Positions 1 to 12,269 are shown, counted from the first letter of the stretch. The stretch: DNA of 64,000 nt from Hemicordylus capensis (GCF_027244095.1 NC_069660.1:282122863-282186862), one strand, 5' to 3'. The notes: generated by a model not told the origin, from the letters alone. Made by a program: numbers and translations.

Positions 1-1409
1 AGCTTTCTTTATGGCTATTCCCACATTACTCACCCAATTTTCATGTATTTATTTTCACATGGACCAGATATATCTGTTCTGATCATTTGGTGTGCTTTTG
101 TTACTTCCTTGTCTTAAGGAAGGGTTCTAGACTCAGTGCTGAATTCATAAATCGTCTCCTTCAAAATGATAGCATATTATATCCCAACCCATTATTGTCA
201 GGCCAAGTGATCCATACTCCAACAAAAGCACTAGTTTATTTCTGAAAGGTTCAATTGTCTGTCTCTTGTGGAGAGGCCAGTTCACATGACCATTCTGAGT
301 GACCTTTCTTTCTTGAAAATGGTTGGACAAACCATTGACTATCTTCCCTCAGTACTGTGTGATGTGGTCCGTTGAAAAGAGAATGGTAAAATTGCAACTC
401 ACCACATTCTGGAACACACAGCAAATATTTTATCAAAGAAGGCAATTTGAAATCTTACTACATTTCACCATGGCTGCAAGCCGTCACAGAAGCCTGGGGA
501 ATCAGTACTGAGCTAAATGAGCTAGTGATCTGGCCATTGTGGCTGGGGATGATGGCTGTCCAATATAATCTGGGGACCCAAGTTTGAAAACCTCTGGGTT
601 AAAGACCCTCTCAGAGGTCCATGTAGTAGCACTGGTTCTAAGAGGACAAGCTCCTGCCACTAAGAGCTATGAAGCAGGTCAACATTCAGCAGCGGGGGGA
701 GTCCACCTGTGGAATTTCTGTCTACTTTAAAACTTTTAGAGCGACAGGATCGCTTTCCCTTTTGAAATATAGACACTCGTAATAAGGAAGCATGCCATTA
801 CTGATCTTCTGGAATACACAACCGTGGGGGAAGCTGTGTCGTGGACATCAAGCATCAGGAAGTTTGCCCATTGCTGACAGCAGAACATTTGCTATGATAC
901 AACAGCTGCCACTTCAATGACTAATTAGCCTTTTGAGAAAGGGAGCCTTTCCTTAAATGTCAGCAGATTCCCAAGGAACAAGGGAAGATTTGGGGAGATC
1001 TCCACACAAAGACCAAACTCTGGGAGCTTGTCATAACAAAATTAATCTGCACAGTCTTTAAATATGCAAATACACAAAAGGTCTCCCATACCTTTTCCAG
1101 GCGCCCACTGCAGGGAATGGTGCTACAAAGCTTCATCATCAAATTTCCACATCTCAAGCTGCTATTAAAGACCCAGAAGTATGGCAGACTGGAGCTTTCT
1201 GGTCAGTTGGCAACTCTAATATTTTATTAATATTGATATTGCATCATATTTCACTTAAATAGTCTGGGAAGGGAATCACTTCTGCACTGAGGCAATGGTT
1301 TGAATTACACAGTCAGACCACCAATCTGAGGCAATTTATTTTAAAGCTATGTATCTGTTTCTTTCTACACAGCAATAAGAGTTGTGATGGGCACCAAGTG
1401 CTCAAAGCA
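1..1409. other. unique non-coding DNA
   Basis: No recognisable gene or repeat. The open frames here are all under 70 codons, lack family motifs and overlap on both strands, as expected by chance. Probably intergenic or intronic. Confidence 0.5.
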
Positions 1410-1700
1410 TGGTACACCTCTGCTCTATCAGCTGTACTGGTTACTAGTAAGTTTCTGGATGCAATTCAAGGTGCTGGTTATATTTAAAGCCCTAAACTGC
1501 TTAGGACCAAGATACCTGAAGGCTGCCTCCTCTCTCTTGAAACTGCCCAGCCCATAACATCTTTTAGCGAGCCCACTCTTCAAGTTTCCCTTCTTTCAGA
1601 AGTAAAATAGATGACAATGTGAAAATGAGCATTCTGCAGTCACCTCCGCTCTGTGGTACTTCCTTTCCCTCAGAGGTGCAGACAGAAAGAAAGCTTGAGG
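1410..1700 (+). mobile_element. L2/CR1-group LINE 3' fragment
   Basis: Conceptual reading from about 1410 gives LYQLYWLLVSFWMQFKVLV followed by FKALNCLGPRYL, the conserved segment after the reverse transcriptase of L2/CR1-type LINEs (consensus LHWLPV..RIQFKVL..FKALNGLGP.YL). About 150 bases on, a degraded SAVTSALWYFLSLRGA matches the usual 'AFSVVAPRLWNSLPSEVR' block. The copy is old, with stops and internal loss, and has no 3' tail. It is a different insertion from the LINE that begins near 1955. Confidence 0.7.
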
Positions 1701-1797
1701 AGCAACTCCTCACATAAATTTGTGGTGGGGAGCCACCTCTGAGGTAGAGAAAAATGTTTTGGGCATTGAAGATGTGGGTTATTAGGTTTGGTGGGGG

Positions 1798-1944
1798 CAG
1801 GGCTGTCCTTAGAGAGCCCTGGTGGGGTGCGGGGCCCAGGGTAGATCAGCCAGTGCAGGACCCCCTTCCAGTTAATTCTAATGGGGGTTAAAAGAGCAGG
1901 GCCCAGGTGGTTACCCTGCTTGCCATGCTCTAAGGACAGCCCTG
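1798..1944. mobile_element. hAT-like MITE, CAGGGCTGTCC ends
   Basis: The left end CAGGGCTGTCCTTAGAG is mirrored by CTCTAAGGACAGCCCTG at the right end. An 8-bp target duplication is probable: GGTGGGGG on the left against GTGGGGGG on the right, or an exact GGTGGGGG if the right edge is moved by one base. The 147-bp length, CAG...CTG termini and 8-bp duplication point to the hAT superfamily. There is no coding capacity. Confidence 0.75.
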
Positions 1945-1954
1945 GTGGGGGGAA

Positions 1955-3030
1955 TCTGGTAAAATCCGTATTGTCTCTGATGTTGTTTAACATCTACACG
2001 AAACCACTGGGAGAGATCATCAGGGCATTTGGTGCAGGGTGTTATCAATATGCTGATGACACCCAAATCTATTTCTCCATGTCCCTAAACACTTGCCTGG
2101 AGGCAGTAATGGGCTGGGTGAGGGATTACAAATTGAGGCTGAATCCAGATAAGATGGAGGTACTTATTGTGCGGGAACGAAACTCGAAAGATGATTTTGA
2201 TCTGCCAGTTCTGGATGGGGTCATGCTCCCCCAGAAGGAACAGGTATGCAGTCTGGGGGTGCTTCTGATCCAAACCTCTCCCTGGTGTCCCAGGTTGAGG
2301 CGGTGGCCAGAGGTGCTTTTTATCAGCTTCGGCTGATATGCCAGCTGCATCCATTTCTAGAGATGAATGACCTCAAAATGGTGGTACATCTGTTTGTAAC
2401 CTCTAGCCTGGATCCCTGCAATGTGCTCTATGTGGGGCTGCCTTTGTACATAGTCCGGAAACTGCAGTTGGTTCAGAAGGCGGCAGCCAGGTTAGTCTCT
2501 GGGTCATCTCGGAGAGACCATATTACTCCTGTGTTGAGGGAATTGAACTGGCTACTGATACATTTGTGGGCAAAATACAAGGTGCTGGTCATTACCTCTA
2601 AATCCCTAAACAGCTTAGGCCCTGGGTATTTAAGAGAATGTCTTCTTTGCCATGAGCCCCACCACCTGCTAAGATCATCTGGAGAGGTTCGCCTGTGGCT
2701 GCCACCAACTCATCAGGTGGCTACTCAGGCATGGGCCTTCTCCATTGCTGCGCCTGGACTTTGCAATGCGCTCCCTGTTGAAATAAGAGCCTCCCCATCT
2801 CTGACAACTTTTAAAACGGCACTGAAGACACATTTAGTCACCCAGGCTTTTAATTAGATTTATAGTTTTAAATAATTTTAATACTGGGTTTTAAATGTTT
2901 TTAATCTTTTAAATGATTTTAAATGTTAATTGATTTAATATTTTAAATGATTTTAATTGTAAACCGCCCAGAGATGTGAGTTTTGGGCAGTATAGAAACA
3001 TTTTAAATAAATTTTTTTAAGTAAATAAAT
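1955..3030 (+). mobile_element. L2/CR1-group (L2- or Vingi-like) LINE, 5' truncated
   Basis: This is the 3' half of a LINE polymerase gene. The palm motif YADDTQIYF lies at about 2049-2075 and is followed by WVRDYKLRLNPDKMEVLIV (thumb) and by [20 protein letters not shown] with ITPVLRELNWL. The frame closes at 2857 with ALKTHLVTQAFN. An AT-rich 3' UTR follows, with the tail signature GTAAACCGCCCAGAGATGTG and (AAATA)n. A single-base frameshift near 2268 splits the frame (the first open part ends at 2336, the second opens at 2246). The endonuclease and the first half of the reverse transcriptase are missing, as usual for a 5'-truncated insert. L2 and Vingi cannot be told apart by eye. Confidence 0.85.
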
Positions 3031-3243
3031 AAATAACAAATATGTATATGTTTTTGAGATGCTTCAATAATTAAAAATACAAAAACATAAAAATAATATT
3101 GAACCTGATTCCTCACTTCCCCTTTCTCCCATCTTTCCTTTCTCTTGCACTTTCATCTACCAGGGGAATGTCAGCCTGCAATGGATGCCTATTAATCTAT
3201 GCTTGCAATCTCGCACCCCCACCCCCGTATGGCTACTGTGCCT

Positions 3244-3284
3244 TTATTTATTTTATTTTATTTTATTTTATTTTATTTTATTTA
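3244..3284 (+). repeat. (TTTTA)n microsatellite
   Basis: Eight or so TTTTA units lie at the edge of the following minus-strand repeat. They are most likely the expanded tail of that retroposon. Confidence 0.9.
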
Positions 3285-4410
3285 GAATATCTTTATCCCA
3301 CCCCTCCAGCACACTGCTGCTCAAGGTGGCTTAAAACAAAACAAAATATAACATAGCAATAGCAAACCACAATGAAATACAATAAACATGACAGAACATA
3401 ATAAAATGCAAAGAAAGACAAAAAAAGACAATAGCAGATAATATAGCAAATAGAATAAAATACAACTAAACGCTAATTAAAACCGGAGGCCTGATTACAG
3501 CCAGGTCACTCCCACACGCCGCCCCCCCCCTTTTTAAGAAAGCTTATTTTCAAGTTCTTTTTAAAAACTAATCAAAGGAGACAAACAGAGCCTCTCTGGG
3601 AGGGCATTCCTAAGGCACGGATCCACTGCTGGAAAAACTGTATTCCTGGTTCCTATCATCTGAACCTGTATCAATGCTAGGGCCAAAAGAAGAGCTCAAG
3701 ACAACAATCTGAAGGCCCTGGTAGATAATTATGCGTGAATGCAGTCCAACAGCTATCCCAGTCCCAAACCATGTAGGGCTTTAAAGGGCAATACCAGCAC
3801 TTTGAATATGGCCCAGAGGCAAACTAGCAACTACTGAAGCTGATGCAGGATAGGTGTAATACTTGTGTAGTGACTAACACACACAATCATCCTGGCAGCA
3901 GTGGTCTGAACCAATTGAAGCTTCTGAGCAGTAGAGATGTGCAAATTGATTCAAATTTGATTTGATTCAACTCAAATTTGAGTGATTCAAGTGATTCAAA
4001 TCCAAATCAAATCACCCCTTAAAATGGCAATTTGATTTGAATTTGAAATGAATTTTTGATATTCGGTTAAAATTCAATTTGAGAACCATTTGGCATTTTT
4101 ATTAAAGCATTCAGGCCACCTGATTGGTTAAAAAAAGGCACCAAAACAGGGTCAAATTGATTTGAATTCCAGTCAAATTTGAATCAATTTATTGGACTGA
4201 ATTCAAATTTGAATCAATCTTTTGGACTGAATTCAAATGTGATTCAAATTCAAAACAAATTTTCAGAAATCAATTTGAATTCAAAACAAATTGAAAAATT
4301 CATTTTGTGCACATCGCCACTGAACAGTCTTTAAAGACAGCCCCATGTAGAGCACGTTGCAGTAATCCAATCTGGATGTTACTAGTGAATGACTTACAGA
4401 GGTCAGGTTG
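3285..4410 (-). mobile_element. L2/CR1-group LINE 3' region, split by a MITE
   Basis: On the minus strand this is the 3' tail and terminal coding part of a second LINE subfamily. Marker phrases on the plus strand are GAGGGCATTCCTAAGGCACG, AGGGCTTTAAAGGGC, CTGAACCAATTGAAGCTTC and GTAGAGCACGTTGCAGTAAT. The same phrases occur in the copy at 26255-26905. The LINE is interrupted at 3932-4319 and resumes at once, so the MITE arrived after the LINE. The coding part is heavily decayed. The 5' limit near 4410 is approximate. Confidence 0.75.
3932..4319. mobile_element. hAT-like MITE, TAGRGATGTGCA ends, AT-rich interior
   Basis: The element begins TAGAGATGTGCA and ends TGCACATCGCCA. It is flanked by CTGAGCAG (3924-3931) and CTGAACAG (4320-4327), an 8-bp duplication with one mismatch. 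The two halves of the surrounding LINE join cleanly when it is removed. The 388-bp interior is built from TTTGATTTGAATTTGAA-type words on both strands and folds back on itself. No open frame; non-autonomous. Confidence 0.88.
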
Positions 4411-5924
4411 CAGCTGGTACAGAAGCAGATATTTAATACTGTATGTTTGTGCTGCATGTGGTCTTCAAATGTTTCTGCATTATCTGTTTTAGAATGTTTT
4501 AGATAATTTTTGAATGCTTCCTATGATGTTGAACTCATTGGACCATTTGTCTATTTCACGTACTTCCTTCTTTCATTCCAAATAAGGATGTCCTGCCACA
4601 CCACACACACTACAGTGAAGACACAATCCAGCATAGGAGCTTGTCTACATAATCCATGACCATTTAGAACATTGATTCCCAAACTTGCCTCCAGATGGCT
4701 GCAGTGGTCCTTTAAAAGTTACGCCACCATGTTGACTACATCCACCATCCCCCACCCCTCAGGAGAGTGAAGCCTCATACAAAATTGTTCCCTATCTCGC
4801 TGCCGATGTATGGGTGATGACATGAGTCAATGGTGCCCTGAGATTCCCTGACATAGCCTGTACTATAGCTGATAAAGGTGGGACAATCCAAGAATGCTCG
4901 GTCCCATTCCTGAGCTCTGGTCAAATGGGCAAAGGGCATGGTCATGGTAAGGTGGTGGGAATCAATGTGAACTGAGCTATCCCACATTGTAACAACCATT
5001 TATTCTGTCAATCAATCACATTTTGAGTGATGTGTCTTCACTTGTAATGTGGCCATGGAAGGGATCTCCTAAGTACCAACAGTTGAGGAAACATTGCTTT
5101 AGCACTAAGTTCACATATTTAAGGTACTGTGCATATGCTGAGATGATAGAAAGCAACACTGACTGTTATGGGATGGGAGCTTTATTAAGGAAAGAGCAGA
5201 ATGGAAGGGAGCTCCCCAAAATGGGTCTGATATCTCACTAAGAGGGAGAGATGCTTGAATTATTTGAATAATACACACAGTTTGTGGCCCTAAGCTTCTC
5301 TGATACAGAGAACTAGGCATGTGATGTGACATTAATCAATATTAATATACCGATAAAATCTAATGCCATGTTAGCAGTATCTCTCTCGCTCTCCACCCCT
5401 CCTCTTTCTCCTCCTCTACCCTTTTCTCTCAAGCACAGAGGTTTTAATTACGAAGAAGCTAGTTCCTCACACAATGGTAATGACATCATTTCTATTTTAG
5501 TTAAAATGAGCTTATTGCTATTGACTTTTGTCATTCTCTAAATGGTTCACCAATCACTCATCAATATCTAAGAAGCTGCTCTTAAGCAAATCCGTTGAAA
5601 ACCTCCTGACAAAGATCAAAGTCCCTGTTACAGATCCAACACCTCTTTGTCTGTAAAAATAGAATATTTGGTCCCTCCCAGCCAATTCCACCGACCATTT
5701 TGTACATCAGGTTGTAAATATCACATTCTCTTCTGGATGTCTTTGCATGCAGCTCTGTGACCCTTACTCAGATCAAGTAAGCACTGTGATCCATCCCACT
5801 GAAATAAATGGAAATCACCAAGAAGAAATTTCACAGAAAACATTTGAGATAAATTTCCAAGGAGAAATCCACCACTAGCACATGCATGGTATTTGCATAA
5901 ATGTGGGAGATAATGTGCTGTTTT
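4411..5924. other. unique non-coding DNA
   Basis: No repeat family or gene recognised. A CT-rich run near 5380-5430 is the only low-complexity part. Short frames on both strands have no motifs. Confidence 0.5.
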
Positions 5925-6019
5925 ACATGTAAACTGCCTGGGGAACTTTTTATTTGAAAGGCAGTATAGATAATAATGATGATGATGAGAATGATGATGA
6001 TGATGATGATCATGATGAT
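5925..6019 (+). repeat. LINE/SINE tail with (TGA)n microsatellite
   Basis: GTAAACTGCCTGGGGAACTT then AAAGGCAGTATAGATAATAA is the L2-type 3' tail shared by LINEs and SINEs in this window. It runs into an imperfect TGA/GAT repeat (about 5975-6019). Read on the minus strand the repeat gives artificial His and Ile runs. Confidence 0.7.
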
Positions 6020-7556
6020 ATACTAATGCAGGTGGCAGCATCTTGCTTCTGTTTTGATGTTGATTTCCTGCTGTACAATCAATTCCCCTATTTTAGAGCC
6101 TACCCATGTAAATAAATAAATGAAAGCCTATTTCATTCCACAGGCTTTAATCCACAGTCTGTTCTTAAGTAAGCTCATTGTCATGATTGAAAGGGGATGT
6201 TTTAAGCAAGTGCACTTATTTTTTTTTTATTTTTGCTTATTTCTCTGTTTGATGCATTTAAAGCTTGGAGGTCAACGTGGTACATATTCAGTTTGGCTGG
6301 CACAAACCGTGCAGGAATCTAATAGAAAGCAATATTGTTGAAAATGGATATCAATTGAAAACAGAGAGCAGTGTCAACTATTCCCCACTGGGAGCAGACA
6401 ACAATAAAACCAGCCAAGCATTACACAGTTGAGCCTGCCAAATGTCATTAGAGTGTGTGCGGGGGGGGGGGGGAGTAAAAGAACATACCACGGTTGGGGA
6501 AGGGGAAGACGAGGGAAAAGCAAAAGCTCACACGTGTTTGTTTATTTATTTCCCCCTACTGATTTAGTATAACAAAACTGGAAAAGGGGGATTAGAACTA
6601 GACATCTAAAAAACTACTTGACCATGCAGCCTTGTGAATGTGGGAGGAGGGGTACAATGATGCTATCCCCCCCCCCGACAAAAAATGTAAAAAATAAAAT
6701 TAAAAGCAAAATAAGGTTGAAAGGATTTTAGACTGATTAAATAAGATCTAGCAATGCAACACTGATTATAATCTTTAAGGAGAATCTCCCTTCCAAAATG
6801 TAATGTAGAAATTACTGGATTTGATAGAATAATTAGGCATATTGGCAGATCAACATTCAATTTTTAAAAAATCCCATGACACCCCACCTCTCTCCAGGGA
6901 AAGGCTCCCCCCGCCCTTGCTGCTAGCCGAGTGAAAAAATTCAGTATTTAATCCAACCCCTGATTAAGAAGAGAATGATTTGCAGTTTAATACAGCCAAG
7001 TCTGGTGGCAACCGTAGCATTGGAAGGGAGTGTATCATTTAACACACAAATGATCAAATTATTGCTATCTAGGAAAGTAATTGGCGGGATGGAGAATGGA
7101 AAAAATATGGGTGCTCACACAATTGGCAATCTGCAAGCAGGTTCCGTGTGCCAATGCTTTGCTAATTCCCTCAACTTCTCCCATTGTCATTTTCACTGAT
7201 GATTTGTAAATTGTCAAACAAAGGAAATGTGTCTCTCAGACAATGGGGAAGCAGCTGATGCGGAGGCTTTGAACAGCCATCCTAGAGCTCCACCTAGTGA
7301 AAACACAGATACATCCACGTGAGCTTGACAGAATGAAGGGAGCAGGCGGCTGATAAACAATAGGATGTGGTGTGCTTGTTCTCTCTCTGTGTATGAGCTG
7401 TCCTGAGGCCCAGATTACACAAATACCCCCGTTTCATGTTTGGCAGATGTGGGATTCATTAGCGTCTCTACATACCTGGAAGGAAACAAAAGCCATCAGC
7501 ACAGAGCTCTTGCTTATGCTTAAAGAAGGGTATTCTGGAATCCATTTTAGTAGATG
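6020..7556. other. unique non-coding DNA
   Basis: No gene or transposon recognised. There is a poly-G run of 13 at 6461-6473. The stretch 7000-7340 is repeat-free and of mixed composition. Confidence 0.5.
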
Positions 7557-7836
7557 GAACATAGGAAGCTGCCTTCTACGGAGTCAGACCATTGGCCCAT
7601 CTAGCTCAGTATTGTCTACACAGACTGGCAGCGGCTTCACCAAGGTTGCAGGCAGCATTCTGTCTCAGCTCTATCTTGGAGATGCCAGGGAGGGAACTTG
7701 GAACCTCAGATGCTCTTCCCAAAGCAAACTCATCCCCTAAAGGGAATATCTTATAGTGTTCACATGTAGACTCCCATTCACATGCAAACCAGGGTGGATC
7801 TTGCTTATCAAAGGGGGCAATTCATGCTTGCTCCCA
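7557..7836 (+). mobile_element. SINE-like dispersed repeat, family A (near full length)
   Basis: Begins GGAACATAGGAAGCTGCCTT and continues through TCAGACCATTGGCCCATCTA, GAGATGCCAGGGAGGGAACT and CCCCTAAAGGGAATATCTTA to a CAATTCATGCTTGCT end. At least seven copies lie in this window, on both strands (7557, 13955, 14339, 15490, 33050, 40080 and 61738). About 290 bp with no coding frame. Dispersed copies of fixed length in both orientations indicate a short retroposon. The exact family name cannot be given without a repeat library. Confidence 0.8.
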
Positions 7837-9234
7837 TTCTTCTTTCATTTCATTGCGAATGCAGCCTGAAGTCTCCTTTTGTGACTGGAGAGGGTTGTTT
7901 TGTTTTGTTTTTAACTATTTAAGTCTCAACCTCTTTCCTAATTCTGAATTTGGAGAGGTAAAATTATAGATGTAGTTCAGATGCTTACGTAGGCCAACGA
8001 TTCTGTTCCCATAGCGGATGAGCAACCATGCCTCACTCTGCCATGCTCATAACATGGAAGAGGAAAGCTGAATTGTGCAAACTTCCCTGTTCTTTTTGAA
8101 GTGGAAGGGAGAAGAATTATGTATCTTAGACCTTGGTGGATCCAGGGGCCCAATGTCACACATATTACGAGCATGGCACACATGCCTGTTCTTCCATTTT
8201 GGGAATAGGAACTTTAGTCCTAGTAAATGTCTGGACCAAGCCTTGAAGAAGCCAGGGGCATCAAACCTTACTTCCTGTGCTACTTTGCAAAGCTGGTTGA
8301 TCTCAGTTGCACTGCAGTGCCACTACTCTGGATTACTTCAGCCAACCCATCGGGGATCAGGGTGAAGCCAACTCCTTAACTTCTGGCCCTATAAAGCTAC
8401 TGATTCTGGCCTGGCTTCTAAATGGAAGCATAATTCAAGTTGAGGCTGAACTGTTCTAAGATTGCCTCTCTCTGCTGAACTGAATGCCTGCCTCCAAGCA
8501 AATAGTCCTCCCAAGAATAGCTGATTTGGTGACACATGGTTAATGCTGATCAGAATCTTATTTGAAGCCCTTACTTCTGTTGTTGGAAAACATAGCTAAT
8601 ATGTCGTTATACCGTTGTTGAATGTGTGTTCCCTATGAATCGGACAGCAGATTTCCAACTCTTCACACAGTAGAATTGTTCTCATGACCACAGATTCCTG
8701 AATAGGAAGGGGCTAACCCAGGAATCTGTGATCATCTGGGGCACTGGGAGTCCTCTCAACCCAGCAGTGCTAAATCTGGGTAGCCCAGATCCACTACCAA
8801 GGTTAAAAGTGAAGTAGGACACAAAAAGAGCCGACCTACCCTTTTCATTGGGTTGTCTACAGCACCGGCACATATTAAACTGATCCCAGGCTGCTTTACC
8901 AAAGAATTTTGTGGAAAACAGGGCCAGGGAGAGGAGAGCTGCTGCAATAATCAGGGCTGCCTCTCCGCTGCTCCCACAATACATTGTGGGATATGTGGAG
9001 GCCGCTGCCCCTGATTTCAGCAAAGGAGAACACCACGACTGTGTTATTCTTGTGGATCCATGAGCTGCAGAGGAGGCTCTGGTTGTCTGAGAGGCACAAG
9101 GTAAGAAGGTGCCTTCTCTCCACCCCATCTCCATATGTCCATGAGAATGAGCCCGATGTTTTTCAGCTGAACTAACTACCCTAAAATTCTTTTGGCATGC
9201 AGTCATGTGGACAAGAGCAATGTGAAACTGGAGA
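7837..9234. other. unique non-coding DNA with one short hairpin
   Basis: A 12-bp perfect stem, CACAGATTCCTG at 8689-8700 with CAGGAATCTGTG at 8719-8730, may be the remnant of a small foldback transposon. Near 8975-8995 a CACAATACATTGTGGGATAT word recurs in modified form at about 24085-24105, suggesting a shared old DNA element. No gene is supported; the 174-codon minus-strand frame at 8682-9206 has no recognisable domain. Confidence 0.45.
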
Positions 9235-9432
9235 AGCCAGCGTGGTGTAGTGGTTAGAGTGCTGGACTAGGACCGGGGAGACCCAAGCTCAAATCCCCAT
9301 TCAGCCATGAGACTAGCTGTGTGACTCTGGGCCAGTCACTTCTCTCTCAGCCTAACCTACTTCACAGGGTTGTTGTGAGGAGAAACTCAAGTATGTAGTA
9401 CACCGCTTAACAACAACAACAACAACAACAAC
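9235..9432 (+). mobile_element. MIR-like tRNA-headed SINE (family B)
   Basis: The head GTGGTGTAGTGGTTAGAGTG resembles a tRNA-derived A-box region, and CAAGCTCAAATCCCCATTC resembles a B box. The body then reads GACTCTGGGCCAGTCACTTC, TCTCTCAGCCTAACCTAC and GGGTTGTTGTGAGGAGAAAC. This is the order seen in mammalian MIR (tRNA head, core, L2-like tail). It ends in (CAA)n at about 9408-9432. No function as a tRNA is expected: it is a retroposon. Confidence 0.85.
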
Positions 9433-11094
9433 TGAACAAAAGCATTAGCACAGCTGCCATGATCACTTACTGCTATCCATACTTGTGATTGCTTAGTGTC
9501 TAATGGTTCATACATTATATTTGCCCATGTCCATGAGTATCTGAGTACAGTCAGGACTGTTTATATGGGCGGTTAGGAGGGGGGGTAGAGGGATGGGGGG
9601 GGTAGAGGGACGTTGTGTGAATTAGTGTGGACAATATAGCACAACAGGCAACTCACAAAGAGAATGAAGGAGGATGGTGTGAATCCTGAACAAAGTCTGT
9701 ATCTCACAGGAGAGTCCTTCCAGCACAAAATCTGAGGGCTACTATACTCATTTGTGCTCAGTCCTACTTTGACCCAAACACCATTTATTTCATGGACAAA
9801 TCAGATAGCCCAGTGCTTAAGTCACACAGGAAAGGTGTTCTGTGTGTGAGGGAATGATGCATCCTGCCACAACATCCGACAATCTTTGGATCTCCTAATC
9901 CAACTGACCTATTTTCTGCCACGGGGTGTGGTGATGGCCACAAACTTGAGTGTCTTTAAAAGGGGCTTATACAATTTTTTGGAGGACCGATCTATCGGTG
10001 GCTAGTAGTCTCGATGGCTAGCAGTGCTGGATAGTGGTGTAATGAGGTTAGAGGAGGCCCATGTTCAATAAATAAACAGGGTCCTCTTCAATTCTTTTTC
10101 ATTGTGCATAATGGCACTGCAATTTTTTTTTAAACATTTTATTTTTGAGTAGTAGCAGTGGCCACCACCACCACAAAGCTTTTGATTGCATTTGCCTCCA
10201 CGGCTGCCTCCTCCTCCTGCCTCCAGTCCTCATTTTGCCACTGCTTCTTCTCCACCAGAGTAGAGCGGGCACGAGGAGAAGAGAGGGCACAGTGGTGGCC
10301 GCAGGACCAAGGTGTTGGCCAGTTCACTGGCTGCTCTGGCCACCTGCTCACTCTTCCTGTTTCTAGCTGGGATTGGGAGCTGATGGAGCAGATAGTGATT
10401 ATGACTATTAATGCTGTAGGCCAGGGAACCTTATGTCGGTTCTGGGTGTCTACTTAAGGCCTAGGGGTATGTTTTTCTCAGTTGAGTAAAGGGTATCTGT
10501 GACACTCCATAAGGATGGAAATGTGGAATGGAAATTAAACCTACTCTATCAATTTCATTTCACTATCCATGAAATATACAGAATATTATTTGCCTATAAG
10601 ACTGAACACTATTTGTCTGTGAGGCTGAAAGCTCAGCTAGTAGATATCAATTTTTCCTATTTCTTGCAGTCACTTTGAAACCAAGTTTATGTTTCACTGA
10701 CTGCACAATGAATTTAAATAAAAGCCCAAGATGACTGGAAGTCTGGAACCGAACATCATTGGTTAATGTATTTCATTCCCTTTCATTTCCATTGTGTCAG
10801 GTTTACACTCTCAACCCCCGATAGACCAAAGTCTTCTGGTTGTTTAAACCTGATACCTTTTAATAAATAATTACTGGCAATGGCTAAGAAACATTGGTGA
10901 TGAAATCTGGTATTCTGTGATGCTTTTCTTCCTGACATAGCTTCAAAACGAACCAAATAATTCAGAGAAATGTCTGTGGCTGAAATATGTGTCTGGATGT
11001 GGCTGTAAAACCCAGATTGGCAGAGCTGACTTTTGGGCAAGGTATAGAACCACAACAGTCCATGAAAAAGAAAGGAACCACAGGCCCATTCATA
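9433..11094. other. mostly unique non-coding DNA
   Basis: Contains a G-rich GGGGGGTAGAGGGA duplication near 9575-9612 and a partial SINE at 9953-10018. The short frames at 10099-10457 sit in a CCT/CAC-rich patch read on both strands and show no domain. Nothing else recognised. Confidence 0.45.
9953..10018 (-). mobile_element. partial family D repeat
   Basis: AAAAGGGGCTTATACAATTT, then GGAGGACCGATCTATCGGTG, matches the first part of the fuller copy at 12640-12893 (TTTAAAAGGGGCTTAGACAA..GGACAGGTCTATCAATGGCT). Only about 65 bp remain. Confidence 0.6.
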
Positions 11095-11310
11095 CATTAT
11101 GTTCAACACTCATACGATGAGTGTACAGATCTGTACACAGGTACAGTCATCCACATGCTATGCTGAACACAGGTACAGAAGTAAACTTCCTATTTGTACC
11201 ATGCATTTGAAGGGCTTGTATCCAGGTTCACTTTTCAAATCAACCTTGAGTTAATTCACACAAATACATGTACCATTGTACAGACATCTGTGGGAAGAGT
11301 GTATCTGCAC
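11095..11310. mobile_element. unnamed GTACA-rich foldback element, copy 1
   Basis: The outer sequence CATACATTATGTTCAACACT and the core AACTTCCTATTTGTACCATG, GCATTTGAAGGGCTTGTATC, AGGTTCACTTTTCAAAT recur at 17046, 29440 and 53100. The flanks of the core are words such as TGTACAG and CTGTACA in mirror order, so the element folds back. No coding frame. Termini and target duplication are not sharp in this copy. Confidence 0.6.
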
Positions 11311-11552
11311 AAAGTTGCCCTGTTGGCCTCCTGCATTGTCAGTCAACAAAAGGAGTTAGGGGTCCCATTGCCGCCCCAGTTGCTAAACATTAGGAGAGAA
11401 GAGAATGATGCCTGCTCTTGTCTAGGTACAACGCCAATACCGAACAAGACTGGACAGTCATCTGGACTGGAGCTTCTAGATGTCCTTAAGAACGTACCTT
11501 CCTCACTGCTTGCATAGTATTGGGAGACCAGCAGAGAGGGTGTACTACTACA

Positions 11553-11812
11553 AATACTACTATAAATATTTATAGACTGCTTTTCAACAAAAGTTCCCAA
11601 AGCAGCTTACATAGAGAAATAAACACAAATAAAGATGGCTCCCTGTCCCCAAAGGGCTCACAATCTAAAGAGAAACATAAGACAGACACCAGCAACAGCC
11701 ACTGGAGGGATACTGTGCTGGGGTTGGATAGGGCCCGTTGCTCTCCCCCTGCTCAATAAAGAAAATCACCACTTTTAAAAGGTGCCTCTTTGCTCAGTTA
11801 GCAAGGCATTTT
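11553..11812 (-). mobile_element. SINE-like dispersed repeat, family C
   Basis: On the minus strand it reads AAAGGCACCT..TTTTAAAAGT, a CAGCACAGTATCCCTCCAGT stretch, TGGCTGTTGCTGGTGTCTGT, ATTGTGAGCCCTTTGGGGAC and a tail AAGCTGCTTTGGGAACTTTT..TATAAATATT. Other copies lie at 17925, 28472, 43868 and 59690. The tail shares the L2-type pattern of the LINEs here, consistent with mobilisation by them. No coding frame. Confidence 0.8.
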
Positions 11813-12269
11813 GAGACTGTCTCAAAATGCCTTGGAAAAGCACAGGTCATCCGCTTGCAGGCTCAGTGTAACATTTCAGATTCAAGGAACCATCCCTGAT
11901 AAGAGACACGGGGAAATAAGTTGGTAGAAATATTCTTCCAAATGATCTATAGTTTAGTATCCTCTCCCCCCACCCACTATGTGGTAATGGGCTTGCAGCC
12001 CAGGCTGGGCCCCTCGAATCCCCGAGCCCATAAAATGTACCCATTCCCCACTCCAGCACCGAGTTCTGCCCTCAGTAGTGGAAACACTTCCTGACTTCTT
12101 AAACAACACTGCCTATTCTCCCACGTTGCCACTTATGCCTGGCACTCCATCCCAGAACACTTCCATGGTGCCACTTCCTTTGTTTATCTTTCAGATTCTT
12201 CCTTAAAGCCCATCACTTCCATGAACCCTTGGGCTTGATTCCATAATTCCCATCCCCAACTGAAACACG

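Noticed and set aside
5721-6041. His-rich minus-strand frame
   Set aside because: The His run is the (TGA)n repeat read in reverse, next to a LINE/SINE tail.
8682-9206. 174-codon minus-strand frame
   Set aside because: No recognisable domain, no splice context, overlapped by other open frames on both strands. Length alone is not enough.
9235-9310. tRNA-like A and B boxes
   Set aside because: They belong to the head of a MIR-like SINE with other copies nearby. No acceptor stem is visible.
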